Of a stretch of DNA of 33,749 nucleotides, positions 15,959-25,591 are shown piece after piece. The notes beneath the pieces are model-generated. The model was not told the origin of the DNA. It was given only the letters and a program-made list of their open reading frames with translations, and searched no databases. The stretch comes from JAWLGW01 sp964569055 (GTDB lineage Bacteria > Planctomycetota > J058): NCBI GenBank assembly GCA_964569055.1, contig CAZMSZ010000033.1:1-33749 (forward strand). The letters are read 5' to 3'. Both the position numbers and the translations under genes were made by a program. The stretch's first letter is position 1; every line of letters begins with the position of its first letter.

Positions 15959-17293
15959 TCACGACCTCCCGGGCGCGGGGAGCTCGATCCGGCCGCCGCG
16001 GCCGATCCCGTAGTACTCGAAGCCGAGGCCGCCGAGGTGCGCGGGGTCCCAGATGTTCCGGCCGTCGAACAGGACCGGGGTCGCGAGCCGCTGCTTGACC
16101 TCGTCCCAGTCGGGGCGGCGGAACTCGTTCCACTCGGTCACGAGCGCGAGCGCGTCGGCGCCGTCGAGGGCGTCGTAGGGGAGCTCGCAGTAGCGCGGGC
16201 CCTCGCCGAGGACGGCGCGCGCGGTCTCGCGGGCGACCGGGTCGTAGACCGCGACCTCCGCCCCCGCGTCGAGCAGCGCCTGTACGATCGTGAGGGCCGG
16301 CGCCTCGCGCACGTCGTCGGTGCGCGGCTTGAACGCCAGGCCCCACACCGCGAACTTCCGCCCGGCGAGCTGCCCCTCGAACCGGGCCGAGATCTTCTCG
16401 AACAGGACCCGCTTCTGGTCGCGGTTGACCGCGTTGGCCGCCTCGAGCAGCCGCAGCGTCAGCCCCCGCTCCCGCGCCGTGTGGACCAGCGCGTCGACGT
16501 CCTTGGGGAAGCAGGAGCCGCCGTAGCCCACGCCGGGGAACAGGAACGAGAACCCGATCCGCGAGTCGCTCGCCATGCCGCGGCGGACGGCCTCGATGTC
16601 GGCCCCGACCCGGTCGGCGAGGTTGGCGAGCTCGTTCATGAACGAGATCCGGCTGGCGAGCAGCGCGTTGGCCCCGTACTTGGTCAGCTCGGCCGACGCG
16701 TTGTCCATGACCAGGATCGGCTTGCCGGTGCGCACGAACGGGTCGTACAGCTCCTTCATGATCGTGGCCACGCGCGCGTCGTCGGTCCCGATCACCACGC
16801 GGTCGGGCTTGAGGAAGTCCTCGATCGCGTTGCCCTCCTTGAGGAACTCGGGGTTGCTCACCACGTCGAACTCCTGCGTGGTGGCGCCCGAGAGCACCTC
16901 GCGCACCTTGGCGGCGGTGCCGACCGGGACGGTCGACTTGAGCACGACCACCTTGTGCTCCTGCATGGCGGCGCCGATCTGCTCGGCCACGGCGAACACG
17001 GCGCTCAGGTCGGGCGAGCCCTCCTCGCGCGGGGGCGTGCCCACGCACACGAACACGATCCGGGTGCGGCTCACGGCGTCGGCGAGGTCGGTGGTGAACT
17101 TGAGCCGCCCGCCCTTGGTGTTGCGCTGGATCAGCTGGTCGAGGCCCGGCTCGTAGATCGGGACCTCGCCCCGCTTGAGCCGCTCGATCTTGTCGGCGTC
17201 GATGTCGACGCACCACACGTCGTTGCCGCTGTCGGCGAGGCAGGTGCCCGTGACGAGGCCGACGTAGCCCGTTCCAATGACGGAGATCTTCAC
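15959..17293 (-). CDS. ugd: UDP-glucose 6-dehydrogenase
   Basis: 444-aa NAD-dependent enzyme oxidising UDP-glucose to UDP-glucuronate, the substrate of the next enzyme. It opens with the Rossmann motif VIGTGYVGLV, followed by CVGTPP, KSTVPVGT, NPEFLKEG, the domain-linking helix NASAELTKYGANALLA, and catalytic Cys261 in GGSCFPKD; the C-terminal UDP-binding domain ends near LFDGRNIW. GTG 17293 is chosen over an upstream ATG at 17350 because it begins the Rossmann strand, has GGAGG about 11 nt upstream, and the ATG overlaps a good promoter -10. First gene of the four-gene sugar-nucleotide/YihY operon. Confidence 0.95.
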   Translation of the reverse strand: MKISVIGTGYVGLVTGTCLADSGNDVWCVDIDADKIERLKRGEVPIYEPGLDQLIQRNTKGGRLKFTTDLADAVSRTRIVFVCVGTPPREEGSPDLSAVFAVAEQIGAAMQEHKVVVLKSTVPVGTAAKVREVLSGATTQEFDVVSNPEFLKEGNAIEDFLKPDRVVIGTDDARVATIMKELYDPFVRTGKPILVMDNASAELTKYGANALLASRISFMNELANLADRVGADIEAVRRGMASDSRIGFSFLFPGVGYGGSCFPKDVDALVHTARERGLTLRLLEAANAVNRDQKRVLFEKISARFEGQLAGRKFAVWGLAFKPRTDDVREAPALTIVQALLDAGAEVAVYDPVARETARAVLGEGPRYCELPYDALDGADALALVTEWNEFRRPDWDEVKQRLATPVLFDGRNIWDPAHLGGLGFEYYGIGRGGRIELPAPGRS

Positions 17294-17348
17294 GGCGGGG
17301 GGCCCTCCTGGGCGCGGCGCGCTCGCGGCGCCTACGCTGGCCGAGGGC

Positions 17349-17377
17349 ATGATAGGCGGGTGCTGTACTACCGTCCA
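17349..17377 (-). promoter_or_regulatory. Sigma70-type promoter for the sugar-nucleotide operon
   Basis: Minus strand TGGACG (four of six), 17-nt spacer, TATCAT (five of six), about 55 nt before the ugd start. The optimum spacer and good -10 make this the best-supported promoter in the window. Confidence 0.6.
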
Positions 17378-17461
17378 CGCCGGCCTTCAGCCGGGTGAGA
17401 TCGCCTGGGAGGGGCGCGATCGCGCGCACTCTCGCGCGGGACCGGGGCCGGGCCGCCGCGG

Positions 17462-19978
17462 CTAACGAAGCGACAGCTCCGCCTCGCCGCCGCTGCGCAC
17501 GAACGCGCGGGCGCGCCCGCCGGTGTCGAGGCGGAGCGCCTCGTATTCGCCCGGCGGGAGGCCGGTCGCCTCGAACGTGCCGTCGGCCGCGCTGGTGAGC
17601 CGGCGGGTCACCGGGCCGCGCAGGAGGACCGCCACCTCGGCGGCCGGCGGCTCGAGGCGCCCGCGCAGCCGCCCGCCCGCCGGGCACACCAGGCGGCGCG
17701 CGTCCCCGGGCACGAGGCGCACCGGGAGCGGGGTCCCGTCGGGGTGGAGCACCGTCAGCGCGAGGCCGTCCGCGGGCAGGCCGCCGAGCGCGAACCGCCC
17801 GTCGTCCTCGCTCACCGCCAGCACGTCGAACCCCTCGGTCGGGCCGGCCGTCGGCTCCTCCGCGCCGATCCCGAACAGGAACAGCGCCCCCGCCACGGGC
17901 TCGCCGCGCTCGTCGACCACGACCCCGCTCGCCTCGCCGCCCGGCTCGAGCACGACCTCGAGCGGGGCGTCGCCCGGCGGGAGCGAGACCAGGCGCGGGG
18001 CCGGCTCGGGCGCGTGGCCCTCGCCTCCCGCGGCGCCGTGGTGGTGGTGCCCGGCCGGGCGCGGGCGGATCCACAGCTCGCGCGTGGCGCGGCCGACCTC
18101 CAACACGAAGCGCCCGTCCTCGAACAGGCGCGCCCGCTCGGGGGCCTCGGCCGGCGCGACGAGCACCTCGACCGGCGCTCCCGCGCGGTCGACCACGGCG
18201 CCCGTGACCCAGCGCTCGGGCTCGAGCACCAGGCGAACCGGCTGACCCGGGCGGACGTCCTCGAGCTCGGCGCGCGCGTGACCCTCGGCGAACGCGATCA
18301 ACCGGTACGGGCCGGGGCCGAGGTCGGCGAGCGCGAACGCGCCGGCGAGGTCGCTGCGCGCCGTCCGCTCGCCCCACCCCTCGATCACGCGCACCACCGC
18401 GCCCGCGAGCGGGCGCCCCTCGCCGTCGACCACCTCGCCGGCCAGCCGCTGCGCCGCGGCGAGCAGCAGCTCGACCGTCGCCTGCTCGCCCGGGCGCAGC
18501 TCGCCCGCCGCGAACGCCGGCCCCGCGCCCGGTGAGCGCGCCGTGAGCACGAAGCTGCCTGGCGAGAGGCCGCTCAGCTCGTACGCGCCGCGCGCGTCGG
18601 CCACCGCGGCGGCGCGCGGCCCCGCGCCCTCGAGCACGACCTGCGCCCCGGCCGCCGGCGCGCCGCCGGCGGTCCGCACGACCCCGCGCAGGGCGGCGGC
18701 CGGCTCGAGCGCGATCACCAGCTCCTCGGGCCCGAGCAGCGCCGGCTCGAGCTCGAGCTCGGCGCGCGCGAACCCCGCGGCCTCGGCCGTGACTCGCCAC
18801 CGCCCGGCCGGCAGCGCCGCGAGGTGGAACGCGCCGGCCGCGTCGGTGCGCAGCTCGCGCGCCTCGCCGGGCGTGCTCGCGTCCGGCGTGAGCTGGACGA
18901 GCGCGCCGACGAGCGGCGCGCCGGCGCCGAGCACGCGTCCTCGCACGGCGGGGTCGGGGGCGAGGGTCAGCTCGAGCGGGTCGGGGTCGGCCCCGAGCGG
19001 GACGTCGAGCGGGAGGGGACCGCACGAGAGGCCGCGCGGGTGGGCGGCGACCAGCTCGGCCGCGCCCGGCGTGAGCGGGGCGAGCGTGAACGCGCCGCCC
19101 TCGTCGGACACGGCCTCGATCGCCGTCGCGCCGCCCCACGGCCGGGCTCGCACGAGGGCGCCCGCCAGCGGCGCCCCGGCGGGGTCGAGGACGCGCCCGC
19201 GCAGCGTCTGCCCGCGCGCCGCCACCAGCTCCACCTGCGCGGTCGCGCCGGCGCGGAGCGTGACGCTCTCGACGACCTCGAGGCAGCCGGTCCGAGGCGC
19301 GGGCTCGAAGCGCACCAGCGCCTGCTCGGCGGCGAGGTCGCGCAGGGTGAACGCGCCGTCCTCGCCCACCGGCGCGGACTGCTCGCTGCCGGCCGCGTAC
19401 GAGGTCACGCGGCCGGGCAAGGGGCGGCCCTCGGGATCGAGGCACCGCCCCTCGAGCGCGGCGCCCGGGCGGAGCACGATCAGCGCGGCGACCCCGGTCT
19501 CGAGCGGCTCGACCCGCGCGCCCGACCCCGCCCGGCGGAGCCGGAGCGCGTAGGGGCCGGGCCCCTGGGGCGGCGCGCTCCACGAGAACGCGCCGGCCGC
19601 GTCGGTGCGGCCGCGCGCGGCTGGCCCGCCCGCGAGCGGTCCGCCCGGACCGTGGATCAGCGACAGCTCCACGCCCTCGAGCGGGCGACCGTCGGGGTCG
19701 ACCACCCGGCCCGCGAGCGCGTCCGCGGGCAGGGAGGGGAGCTCGAGCGCGGCGAGCGCGTGCGCGCCGTCCGCGAGGTCGGCCGCGCTCGCGCCGCCCG
19801 CCTCGCGGGCGGCGGCGCCCCGCTCGCCGGTCCAGGCCGCGCGCTCCGCGGCCGCGCCCGTCGTGGTCGCGCCGGGCGCCGCGGGCGGCTCGGCGAGGAG
19901 CGCCAGCCCGAGCGCCGAGGCGGCCAGCGCGGCCACCCCCGCGCCCAGGAGCAGCCGTCGTCCGACCGGGGCGCTCAT
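17462..19978 (-). CDS. Exported protein of repeated carboxypeptidase-regulatory-like domains
   Basis: 838-aa protein with an N-terminal signal/anchor (LLLGAGVAALAASALGLALL, about 8-28) followed by at least eight copies of a beta-sandwich of the carboxypeptidase regulatory-like type. Each copy opens with a line such as GRVVDPDGRPLEGVEL, GRVLDPAGAPLAGALV, GEVVDGEGRPLAGAVV or GVVVDERGEPVAGALF and closes with a G.F.L..LPPG-like turn. A histidine-rich patch (GHHHHGAAGGEGH) sits near residue 648. No enzymatic domain is seen; such repeats usually serve as adhesive or carbohydrate/protein-binding surface modules. Its ATG is 4 nt after the stop of the amidase gene, so both are made together, consistent with a cell-wall or envelope location. 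Partner unknown. Confidence 0.85.
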   Translation of the reverse strand: MSAPVGRRLLLGAGVAALAASALGLALLAEPPAAPGATTTGAAAERAAWTGERGAAAREAGGASAADLADGAHALAALELPSLPADALAGRVVDPDGRPLEGVELSLIHGPGGPLAGGPAARGRTDAAGAFSWSAPPQGPGPYALRLRRAGSGARVEPLETGVAALIVLRPGAALEGRCLDPEGRPLPGRVTSYAAGSEQSAPVGEDGAFTLRDLAAEQALVRFEPAPRTGCLEVVESVTLRAGATAQVELVAARGQTLRGRVLDPAGAPLAGALVRARPWGGATAIEAVSDEGGAFTLAPLTPGAAELVAAHPRGLSCGPLPLDVPLGADPDPLELTLAPDPAVRGRVLGAGAPLVGALVQLTPDASTPGEARELRTDAAGAFHLAALPAGRWRVTAEAAGFARAELELEPALLGPEELVIALEPAAALRGVVRTAGGAPAAGAQVVLEGAGPRAAAVADARGAYELSGLSPGSFVLTARSPGAGPAFAAGELRPGEQATVELLLAAAQRLAGEVVDGEGRPLAGAVVRVIEGWGERTARSDLAGAFALADLGPGPYRLIAFAEGHARAELEDVRPGQPVRLVLEPERWVTGAVVDRAGAPVEVLVAPAEAPERARLFEDGRFVLEVGRATRELWIRPRPAGHHHHGAAGGEGHAPEPAPRLVSLPPGDAPLEVVLEPGGEASGVVVDERGEPVAGALFLFGIGAEEPTAGPTEGFDVLAVSEDDGRFALGGLPADGLALTVLHPDGTPLPVRLVPGDARRLVCPAGGRLRGRLEPPAAEVAVLLRGPVTRRLTSAADGTFEATGLPPGEYEALRLDTGGRARAFVRSGGEAELSLR

Positions 19979-19981
19979 GCG

Positions 19982-21115
19982 CTAGCGAGTGTAGCTGCCG
20001 TGCACCCAGGCGGTGCGGTCGTCGTACTGGACCTTGCGCCAGGCGCCCGAGCTCAGCCAGCGGTAGTAGCGCTGGCCGTTGACGACCTGGCCGATCCGGC
20101 GATAGCCGGTCGAGGGGCCGCTGCGCACGTTGAGCGCCCCGGTCGCGATCGTGAGGGTGGGGCCGGAGATCGCGCGCAGGTAACCGTCATGCACCCAGGC
20201 CGTGCGCCCCTGCCAGTAGATCTCGACCCAGTCGCCCGAGCGGTCGCCGGTGGCCGCGAACCGATCGCCCCGCCCGACGGTGCCGAGCGCGGTGCCCCAG
20301 GCGCCGGCCCGGACGTTGAGCCGGCTGGCGGTCACCTCCACCTCGCCGGGCCCGCGCGGGGCGCGGGTCGCGCTGCGGCCGGGGATCACCAGCCGCTGGC
20401 CGGGGTAGATCCGGCTGGGATCGGTGATCCCGTTGGCCTGGACCAGCGCGCTCAGGCTGACGCCGAACCGCTGCGCGATCCCGCTGAGGGTGTCGCCGCG
20501 CTGGACGGTGTAGGTGCCGTTGCTCCCGTTGTGGGTCGAGCCCGAGGAGGTCGAGCCGCCGGCCGGCGCGCCCGCGCCGCCGCGATACTGGCGGACGAGG
20601 GTGATGAACCGGCTCCAGTCGAAGTAGCGGCCCGGGTCGGTGTGGGTGTTGCCGGGCACCTCGACGTGGCCCACGAGGTGGGTCCGGTCGACCGGGATCG
20701 AGTAGCGCGCGCACAGGTAGGCGGTGAGCTGGGCCAGGGTGCGCATCTGGACGTCGGTCCAGGTGTTCCGGTTGGCGTAGCCCTCGCACTCGATCCCGAT
20801 CGCGCGGTAGTTCCAGGTGCGGCAGTGCCAGCCGACGTCGCTGTCGCGCAGCATGCGGGTCACGCGGCCGGCGTGGCTGACCACGTAGTGCGCGCTGACG
20901 TTCGAGCGCGAGTTGCGGAACCAGCTGATCGCGCCGGCCTCGCTCCCCTCGATCGTGTGGATCACGATGCGGTCGATGGTGCGGCTGCTGCGGGCGGTGT
21001 AGTTGCCCGAGTGGGCGGGGATGTAGCGCATGGGAGGCGCCTGCTGGGCGTCCGCCGGGGCGGTCAGGCCAGCGAGCAGCAGGGCGGCGAGAGCGGCGCG
21101 AGTCAGCGGTCCCAT
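19982..21115 (-). CDS. N-acetylmuramoyl-L-alanine amidase with LysM and two SH3b domains
   Basis: 377-aa exported murein hydrolase cleaving the lactyl-amide bond between MurNAc and the stem peptide. Signal peptide 1-24 (LTAPADAQ). The Amidase_2/PGRP domain (about 30-175) has the zinc ligands His53 (IVIHTIEG), His150 (LVGHVEVPG) and Asp160 (HTDPG), spaced as in AmpD. A Ser/Gly linker leads to a LysM domain (201-245, YTVQRGDTLSGIAQRFGVS) and two bacterial SH3 domains (about 258-315 and 320-377) that should anchor it to peptidoglycan. ATG 21115 has AAGGAG 8 nt upstream and starts the signal peptide; reading frames extending further upstream run into repeats and are spurious. A 10-bp inverted repeat lies in its leader region. 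Confidence 0.93.
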   Translation of the reverse strand: MGPLTRAALAALLLAGLTAPADAQQAPPMRYIPAHSGNYTARSSRTIDRIVIHTIEGSEAGAISWFRNSRSNVSAHYVVSHAGRVTRMLRDSDVGWHCRTWNYRAIGIECEGYANRNTWTDVQMRTLAQLTAYLCARYSIPVDRTHLVGHVEVPGNTHTDPGRYFDWSRFITLVRQYRGGAGAPAGGSTSSGSTHNGSNGTYTVQRGDTLSGIAQRFGVSLSALVQANGITDPSRIYPGQRLVIPGRSATRAPRGPGEVEVTASRLNVRAGAWGTALGTVGRGDRFAATGDRSGDWVEIYWQGRTAWVHDGYLRAISGPTLTIATGALNVRSGPSTGYRRIGQVVNGQRYYRWLSSGAWRKVQYDDRTAWVHGSYTR

Positions 21116-21124
21116 GGCGTCTCC

Positions 21125-21183
21125 TTCGAACCCGTCTGGTGGAGGTAGCGAAACGGGCGGGCGCTTCGTGCACCGGGTTCGAA
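21125..21183. promoter_or_regulatory. 10-bp inverted repeat upstream of the amidase gene
   Basis: TTCGAACCCG (21125-21134) and CGGGTTCGAA (21174-21183) are exact reverse complements 39 bp apart, the first just before the ribosome-binding site of the amidase gene. It could be a paired operator or a leader stem; no promoter hexamers are clear within it. Confidence 0.4.
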
Positions 21184-21329
21184 AAAGAAGCGGGCGCTGA
21201 CGTAAGTCCATTCGGAAGTTGCGCCTGACGCGCCATGTCAGAGCTGCGCGCCTGCGCTCGGCGGGCGAGAGGGGCTGGGAGTGATGCGATGGTGAGATCG
21301 TGAGCCGAGGAGTCCGAGACCGCCAAGAA

Positions 21330-21680
21330 CAGCTGTCGCTGGACGAGGTCAGGTGCCCCGCGTGGGCCGACCGCCATGAGCGCGAAGGAAGAGCTGCCGC
21401 TGACGAGGTCAGCTCCCTCACCTGAAAGCTGACCGCCAAGAGCGCCATGGAAGGGCTGTCGCTGCACAGGTCAGCTCCCTCACCTGAAAACTGACCGCCA
21501 AGAGCGCCAAGAGCGCCAAGGAAGAGCTGTCGCTGCACAGGTCAGCTCCCTCACCTGAAAACTGACCGCCAAGAGCGCCAAGAGCGCCAAGGAAGAGCTG
21601 TCGCTGCACAGGTCAGCTCCCTCACCTGAAAACTGACCGCCAAGAGCGCCAAGAGCGCCAAGGAAGAGCTGTCGCTGCCA
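21330..21680. repeat. 71-bp intergenic tandem-repeat array with GCTGTCGC core
   Basis: The divergent region between the amidase and lytic transglycosylase genes (21116-21883) is mostly repeats. Units begin at about 21330 (61 bp, diverged), 21391 (62 bp, one 9-bp subunit missing), 21453, 21524 and 21595 (71 bp each, nearly identical) with a partial at 21666. Each carries GAGCTGTCGCT, the exact reverse complement of AGCGACAGCTC in the 44-bp array, then an inverted repeat GGTCAG/CTGACC, then tandem AGAGCGCCA nonamers. The first unit has a variant hairpin and the second GCTGCCGC in the core. Confidence 0.9.
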
Positions 21681-21690
21681 GGATCCCTCC

Positions 21691-21830
21691 GCGAGTCGGA
21701 GTCCTAGTTCGAGTCCAAGAGGCTGTCGCTTACGCGCCCACGCCTGCGCTCGAGCGGGTCACGAGGGCGGAGCACGAGCACGAGCACGGGGCTCATTACG
21801 AATCCGAGCTCCGAGTCCGAATCCGACAGG
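21691..21830. repeat. Composite repeat: hexamers, GCTGTCGC core, GAGCAC tandem
   Basis: Contains GAGTCGGAGTCC and CGAGTCC hexamer-like repeats, AGAGGCTGTCGC (21718-21729), three tandem GAGCAC hexamers (about 21770-21788) and further TCCGAN hexamers (21801-21826). Read on the minus strand the order is GTGCTC repeats, core GCGACAGCCTCT, then GGACTCG repeats, the same order as at the right end of the window. Confidence 0.75.
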
Positions 21831-21883
21831 CCCCCAAGCCCACCCCTCCCACCGACCGATAAGCCCTCGGAGGAGGTCCGCCC

Positions 21884-23119
21884 ATGATCCGCGTCTCGCC
21901 CTTCGCGCTCGCCTGCGCCCTCGCCGCCCTGGCCGGCTGCGTCCGTCTGCCCCCGCCCACGCAGCCGGCGGCGGCGCCCGCGGCGGCCGTCCCCGAGAAG
22001 GACTACGAACGCGCGCTCCCGCCGGGCGAGCACGCGCTGCGCAAGATCACCGACCCGTTCGCGCTGCCGCCGCTGACCACGGCGCTCGCCGACCGCGCCG
22101 GGCTGGCCGAGGCGGCGCGCCGCTCGCTCCACTACCTCGCCAAGCCCTCGTCCGAGCAGTTCTTCCCCGTGAGCGGGATCACGCACCGGCGCGTGGTGGA
22201 GAGCCTCGAGGCGTTCGTGGCCCTGCTCGAGCGCGACCTCGAGCCCGAGATGCTCGCGGCCGAGCTGCGCGAGCGGTTCGACGTCTATCAGTCGGTCGGC
22301 TGCGACGGCGAGGGGGCCGTGCTGTTCACGGGCTACTACACCCCGATCTTCACCGCCTCGCGCGAGCGCACGCCCGAGTTCTGCTTCCCGCTCCACCGCG
22401 CCCCCGAGGACCACGTCAAGGACCCGATCACCGGCCAGACGCTCGGGCTGCGCCGCGCCGACGGGACGATCGACCCCGACTACCCCGGGCGCGAGGCGCT
22501 GCTCTCGAGCGGGATCCTCGACGGGCGCGAGCTGGTGTGGCTCGCCAACCCGTTCGAGCCGTACATCATCGGCGTGCAGGGCTCGGCGGTGCTGGCCCTC
22601 ACCGACGGCTCCACCTTGGAGGTCACCTACGAGGGGACCAACGGCAAGCCCTACAGCTCGATCGGCCGGGCGCTGGTCGCCGCCGGGCGGCTGAAGCCGC
22701 ACGAGCTCAACCTGCGCAACCTGATCCGCTACTTCGCCGACCACCCCACGCTGTTCGACCACTACGCCGCGCAGAACGAGCGCTACGTGTTCTTCACCGA
22801 GGGCGACGGCGGGCCGCGCGGCTGCCTCAACGAGCCGGTCACCGCGCTGCGCTCGATCGCGACCGACAAGACGATCTTCCCGCGCGGGGCGCTGTGCCTG
22901 TACGAGGCGCCGCTGCCGGTGGGGACCGCCGACCCCGACGGCATGGTGCGCGGCTTCGCGCTCGACCAGGACGCGGGCGGCGCGATCCGCGCGCCGGGGC
23001 GCTGCGACGTCTACATGGGCGTGGGCGAGGAGGCGGGCGAGCGCGCCGGGCGGACGCTGGCGGAGGGGCGGCTGTTCTACCTGCTGCTGAAGGAGGACGA
23101 CCCGCTCGCGCTGCGCTGA
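21884..23119 (+). CDS. mltA: Membrane-bound lytic murein transglycosylase A
   Basis: 411-aa lipoprotein that cleaves the MurNAc-GlcNAc bond of peptidoglycan with formation of anhydro-MurNAc. Lipobox LAGC gives acylated Cys19. The MltA domain spans about 90-290 (FTGYYTPI, GVQGSAVLALTDG, YEGTNGKPYSSIGRAL) and the C-terminal 3D domain about 300-400 with QDAGGAI (Asp363) and GRCDVYMGVG, where Asp375 is at the family catalytic position. A strong GGAGGAGG lies 7 nt before the ATG. It diverges from the amidase gene, another murein hydrolase, across the 71-bp repeat array. A long terminator hairpin follows it, so it is probably transcribed alone. Confidence 0.94.
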   Translation: MIRVSPFALACALAALAGCVRLPPPTQPAAAPAAAVPEKDYERALPPGEHALRKITDPFALPPLTTALADRAGLAEAARRSLHYLAKPSSEQFFPVSGITHRRVVESLEAFVALLERDLEPEMLAAELRERFDVYQSVGCDGEGAVLFTGYYTPIFTASRERTPEFCFPLHRAPEDHVKDPITGQTLGLRRADGTIDPDYPGREALLSSGILDGRELVWLANPFEPYIIGVQGSAVLALTDGSTLEVTYEGTNGKPYSSIGRALVAAGRLKPHELNLRNLIRYFADHPTLFDHYAAQNERYVFFTEGDGGPRGCLNEPVTALRSIATDKTIFPRGALCLYEAPLPVGTADPDGMVRGFALDQDAGGAIRAPGRCDVYMGVGEEAGERAGRTLAEGRLFYLLLKEDDPLALR

Positions 23120-23145
23120 GCCTGAGACACGCCGAGACCAGGTGA

Positions 23146-23177
23146 GCGGCGGCGAGACGAGGGCGTCTCGCCGCCGC
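23146..23177 (+). terminator. Hairpin after mltA
   Basis: A perfect 14-bp stem (GCGGCGGCGAGACG with its complement) closes an AGGG tetraloop 26 nt after the mltA stop. There is no T run, so it may rely on Rho or act as an mRNA 3' stem, but the stem is the strongest in the area. Confidence 0.7.
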
Positions 23178-23277
23178 GCGCGTTCCGGAGCCGCCCACCT
23201 GCCGCGACGGCGGGGGCTGCGCGCGCGGAGGCCGCTGGCACGCGGGTCGAATGGCCCCGGGCGACCCGGAGGGACTC

Positions 23278-24903
<1,626 letters not shown>

Positions 24904-24911
24904 GCGAGGCC

Positions 24912-25058
24912 TCAGGAGGACCCACCCCCTCGCGCGGTGACCCGCAGCCGCTCGATCTTCGAGACGAGCCGCTTGGGGTCGATCGCGCCGCGCACCGGAA
25001 CCACGAGCGGGCTCCCCCCGAAGTGGCGGAGGAAGCGGACCGCGCGCGAGCGAGGTGG
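24912..25058 (-). other. Coding-like stretch in frame after the prepilin stop
   Basis: Between the convergent protease and prepilin genes, the prepilin frame stays open for 48 codons after its TGA and reads plausibly (RFLRHFGGSPLVVPV, DPKRLVSKIERLRV) before a second TGA. It has only one late in-frame GTG as a possible start and no ribosome-binding site. It could be a gene remnant or chance in GC-rich DNA. Confidence 0.25.
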
Positions 25059-25538
25059 TCAATCCACCGGGATCGCGCTCGTCGGGATCTGGCAGCGGGC
25101 GCGGTCGAGCGCGATCCGCCGGTCGGAGGCGTAGAGCACGCCGGCCTGGTTGATCACGAACGAGCGCCGGCCGCTGGCGCCGGGCACCAGCGGGTTGGCG
25201 ACCCCGTGCCAGCCGGCCTCGGGGTCGCGCGCGTTGGGGGCGACCTCGAACGCGTAGCCGGCCTTGTGCCCCGAGCCGAGGTCGGCCTCGATCAGGCCGG
25301 CCGCCTCGAGCTCGGCCAGGCTGGCGTAGCCGGCGCCCCGCTCGCCGAGCTCCTTGGTGCGGAACAGCTCCTGCTGGGACGAGATCGCGCGCAGCGCGGT
25401 GATCGCGTGGGTCTCGTTGGCGAGCCGCTTGCCGTCGAGCAGGTAGGGCAGCCCCACGGCCGTCACGGCGGCGATGAGCGTGAACAGGACCAGGAGCTCG
25501 ATCAAGGTGAACGAGCGCAGCGGACGGGGGGCGGACAC
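25059..25538 (-). CDS. Type II/IV prepilin-like protein
   Basis: 159-aa prepilin. A short leader SAPRPLRS ends at the cleavage site before Phe10; the mature N-terminus FTLIELLVLFTLIAAVTAVGL has Glu at +5 and a hydrophobic helix (given in part: FTLIELL, TAVGLPYLL). The residue before the cleavage site is Ser instead of the usual Gly. The C-terminal half (WHGVANPLVPGASGRRSFVINQ in part) resembles planctomycete pseudopilins that display a small beta-sheet. GTG 25538 is chosen: AGGAGG lies 7 nt upstream and it yields a leader of normal length. It lies 53 bp after the FHA gene on the same strand and is probably co-transcribed. No prepilin peptidase or assembly ATPase is nearby; the secretin at 9.2-11.9 kb may serve the same machine. 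Confidence 0.86.
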   Translation of the reverse strand: MSAPRPLRSFTLIELLVLFTLIAAVTAVGLPYLLDGKRLANETHAITALRAISSQQELFRTKELGERGAGYASLAELEAAGLIEADLGSGHKAGYAFEVAPNARDPEAGWHGVANPLVPGASGRRSFVINQAGVLYASDRRIALDRARCQIPTSAIPVD

Positions 25539-25591
25539 GGACTTCCTCCTGAGGAGCCGAGGGAGAGGCGGCGCGCGCACGGGTGCGCTGC

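Noticed and set aside
17465..17475. Further AGCGACAGCTC copies, here and near 19656, as members of the repeat family
   Set aside because: They lie in coding sequence for Glu-Leu-Ser-Leu, a natural codon string in this GC-rich gene, with no hairpin or tandem repeat around them.
14976..19583. A 1535-codon open frame on the minus strand
   Set aside because: It runs out of frame over uxs, ugd and the regulatory-like repeat gene, which have clear family motifs in their own frames.
23236..23255. Sigma54 promoter before the DegP-like gene (TGGCAC followed by TCGAA)
   Set aside because: The -24 half matches but the -12 GC element is missing.
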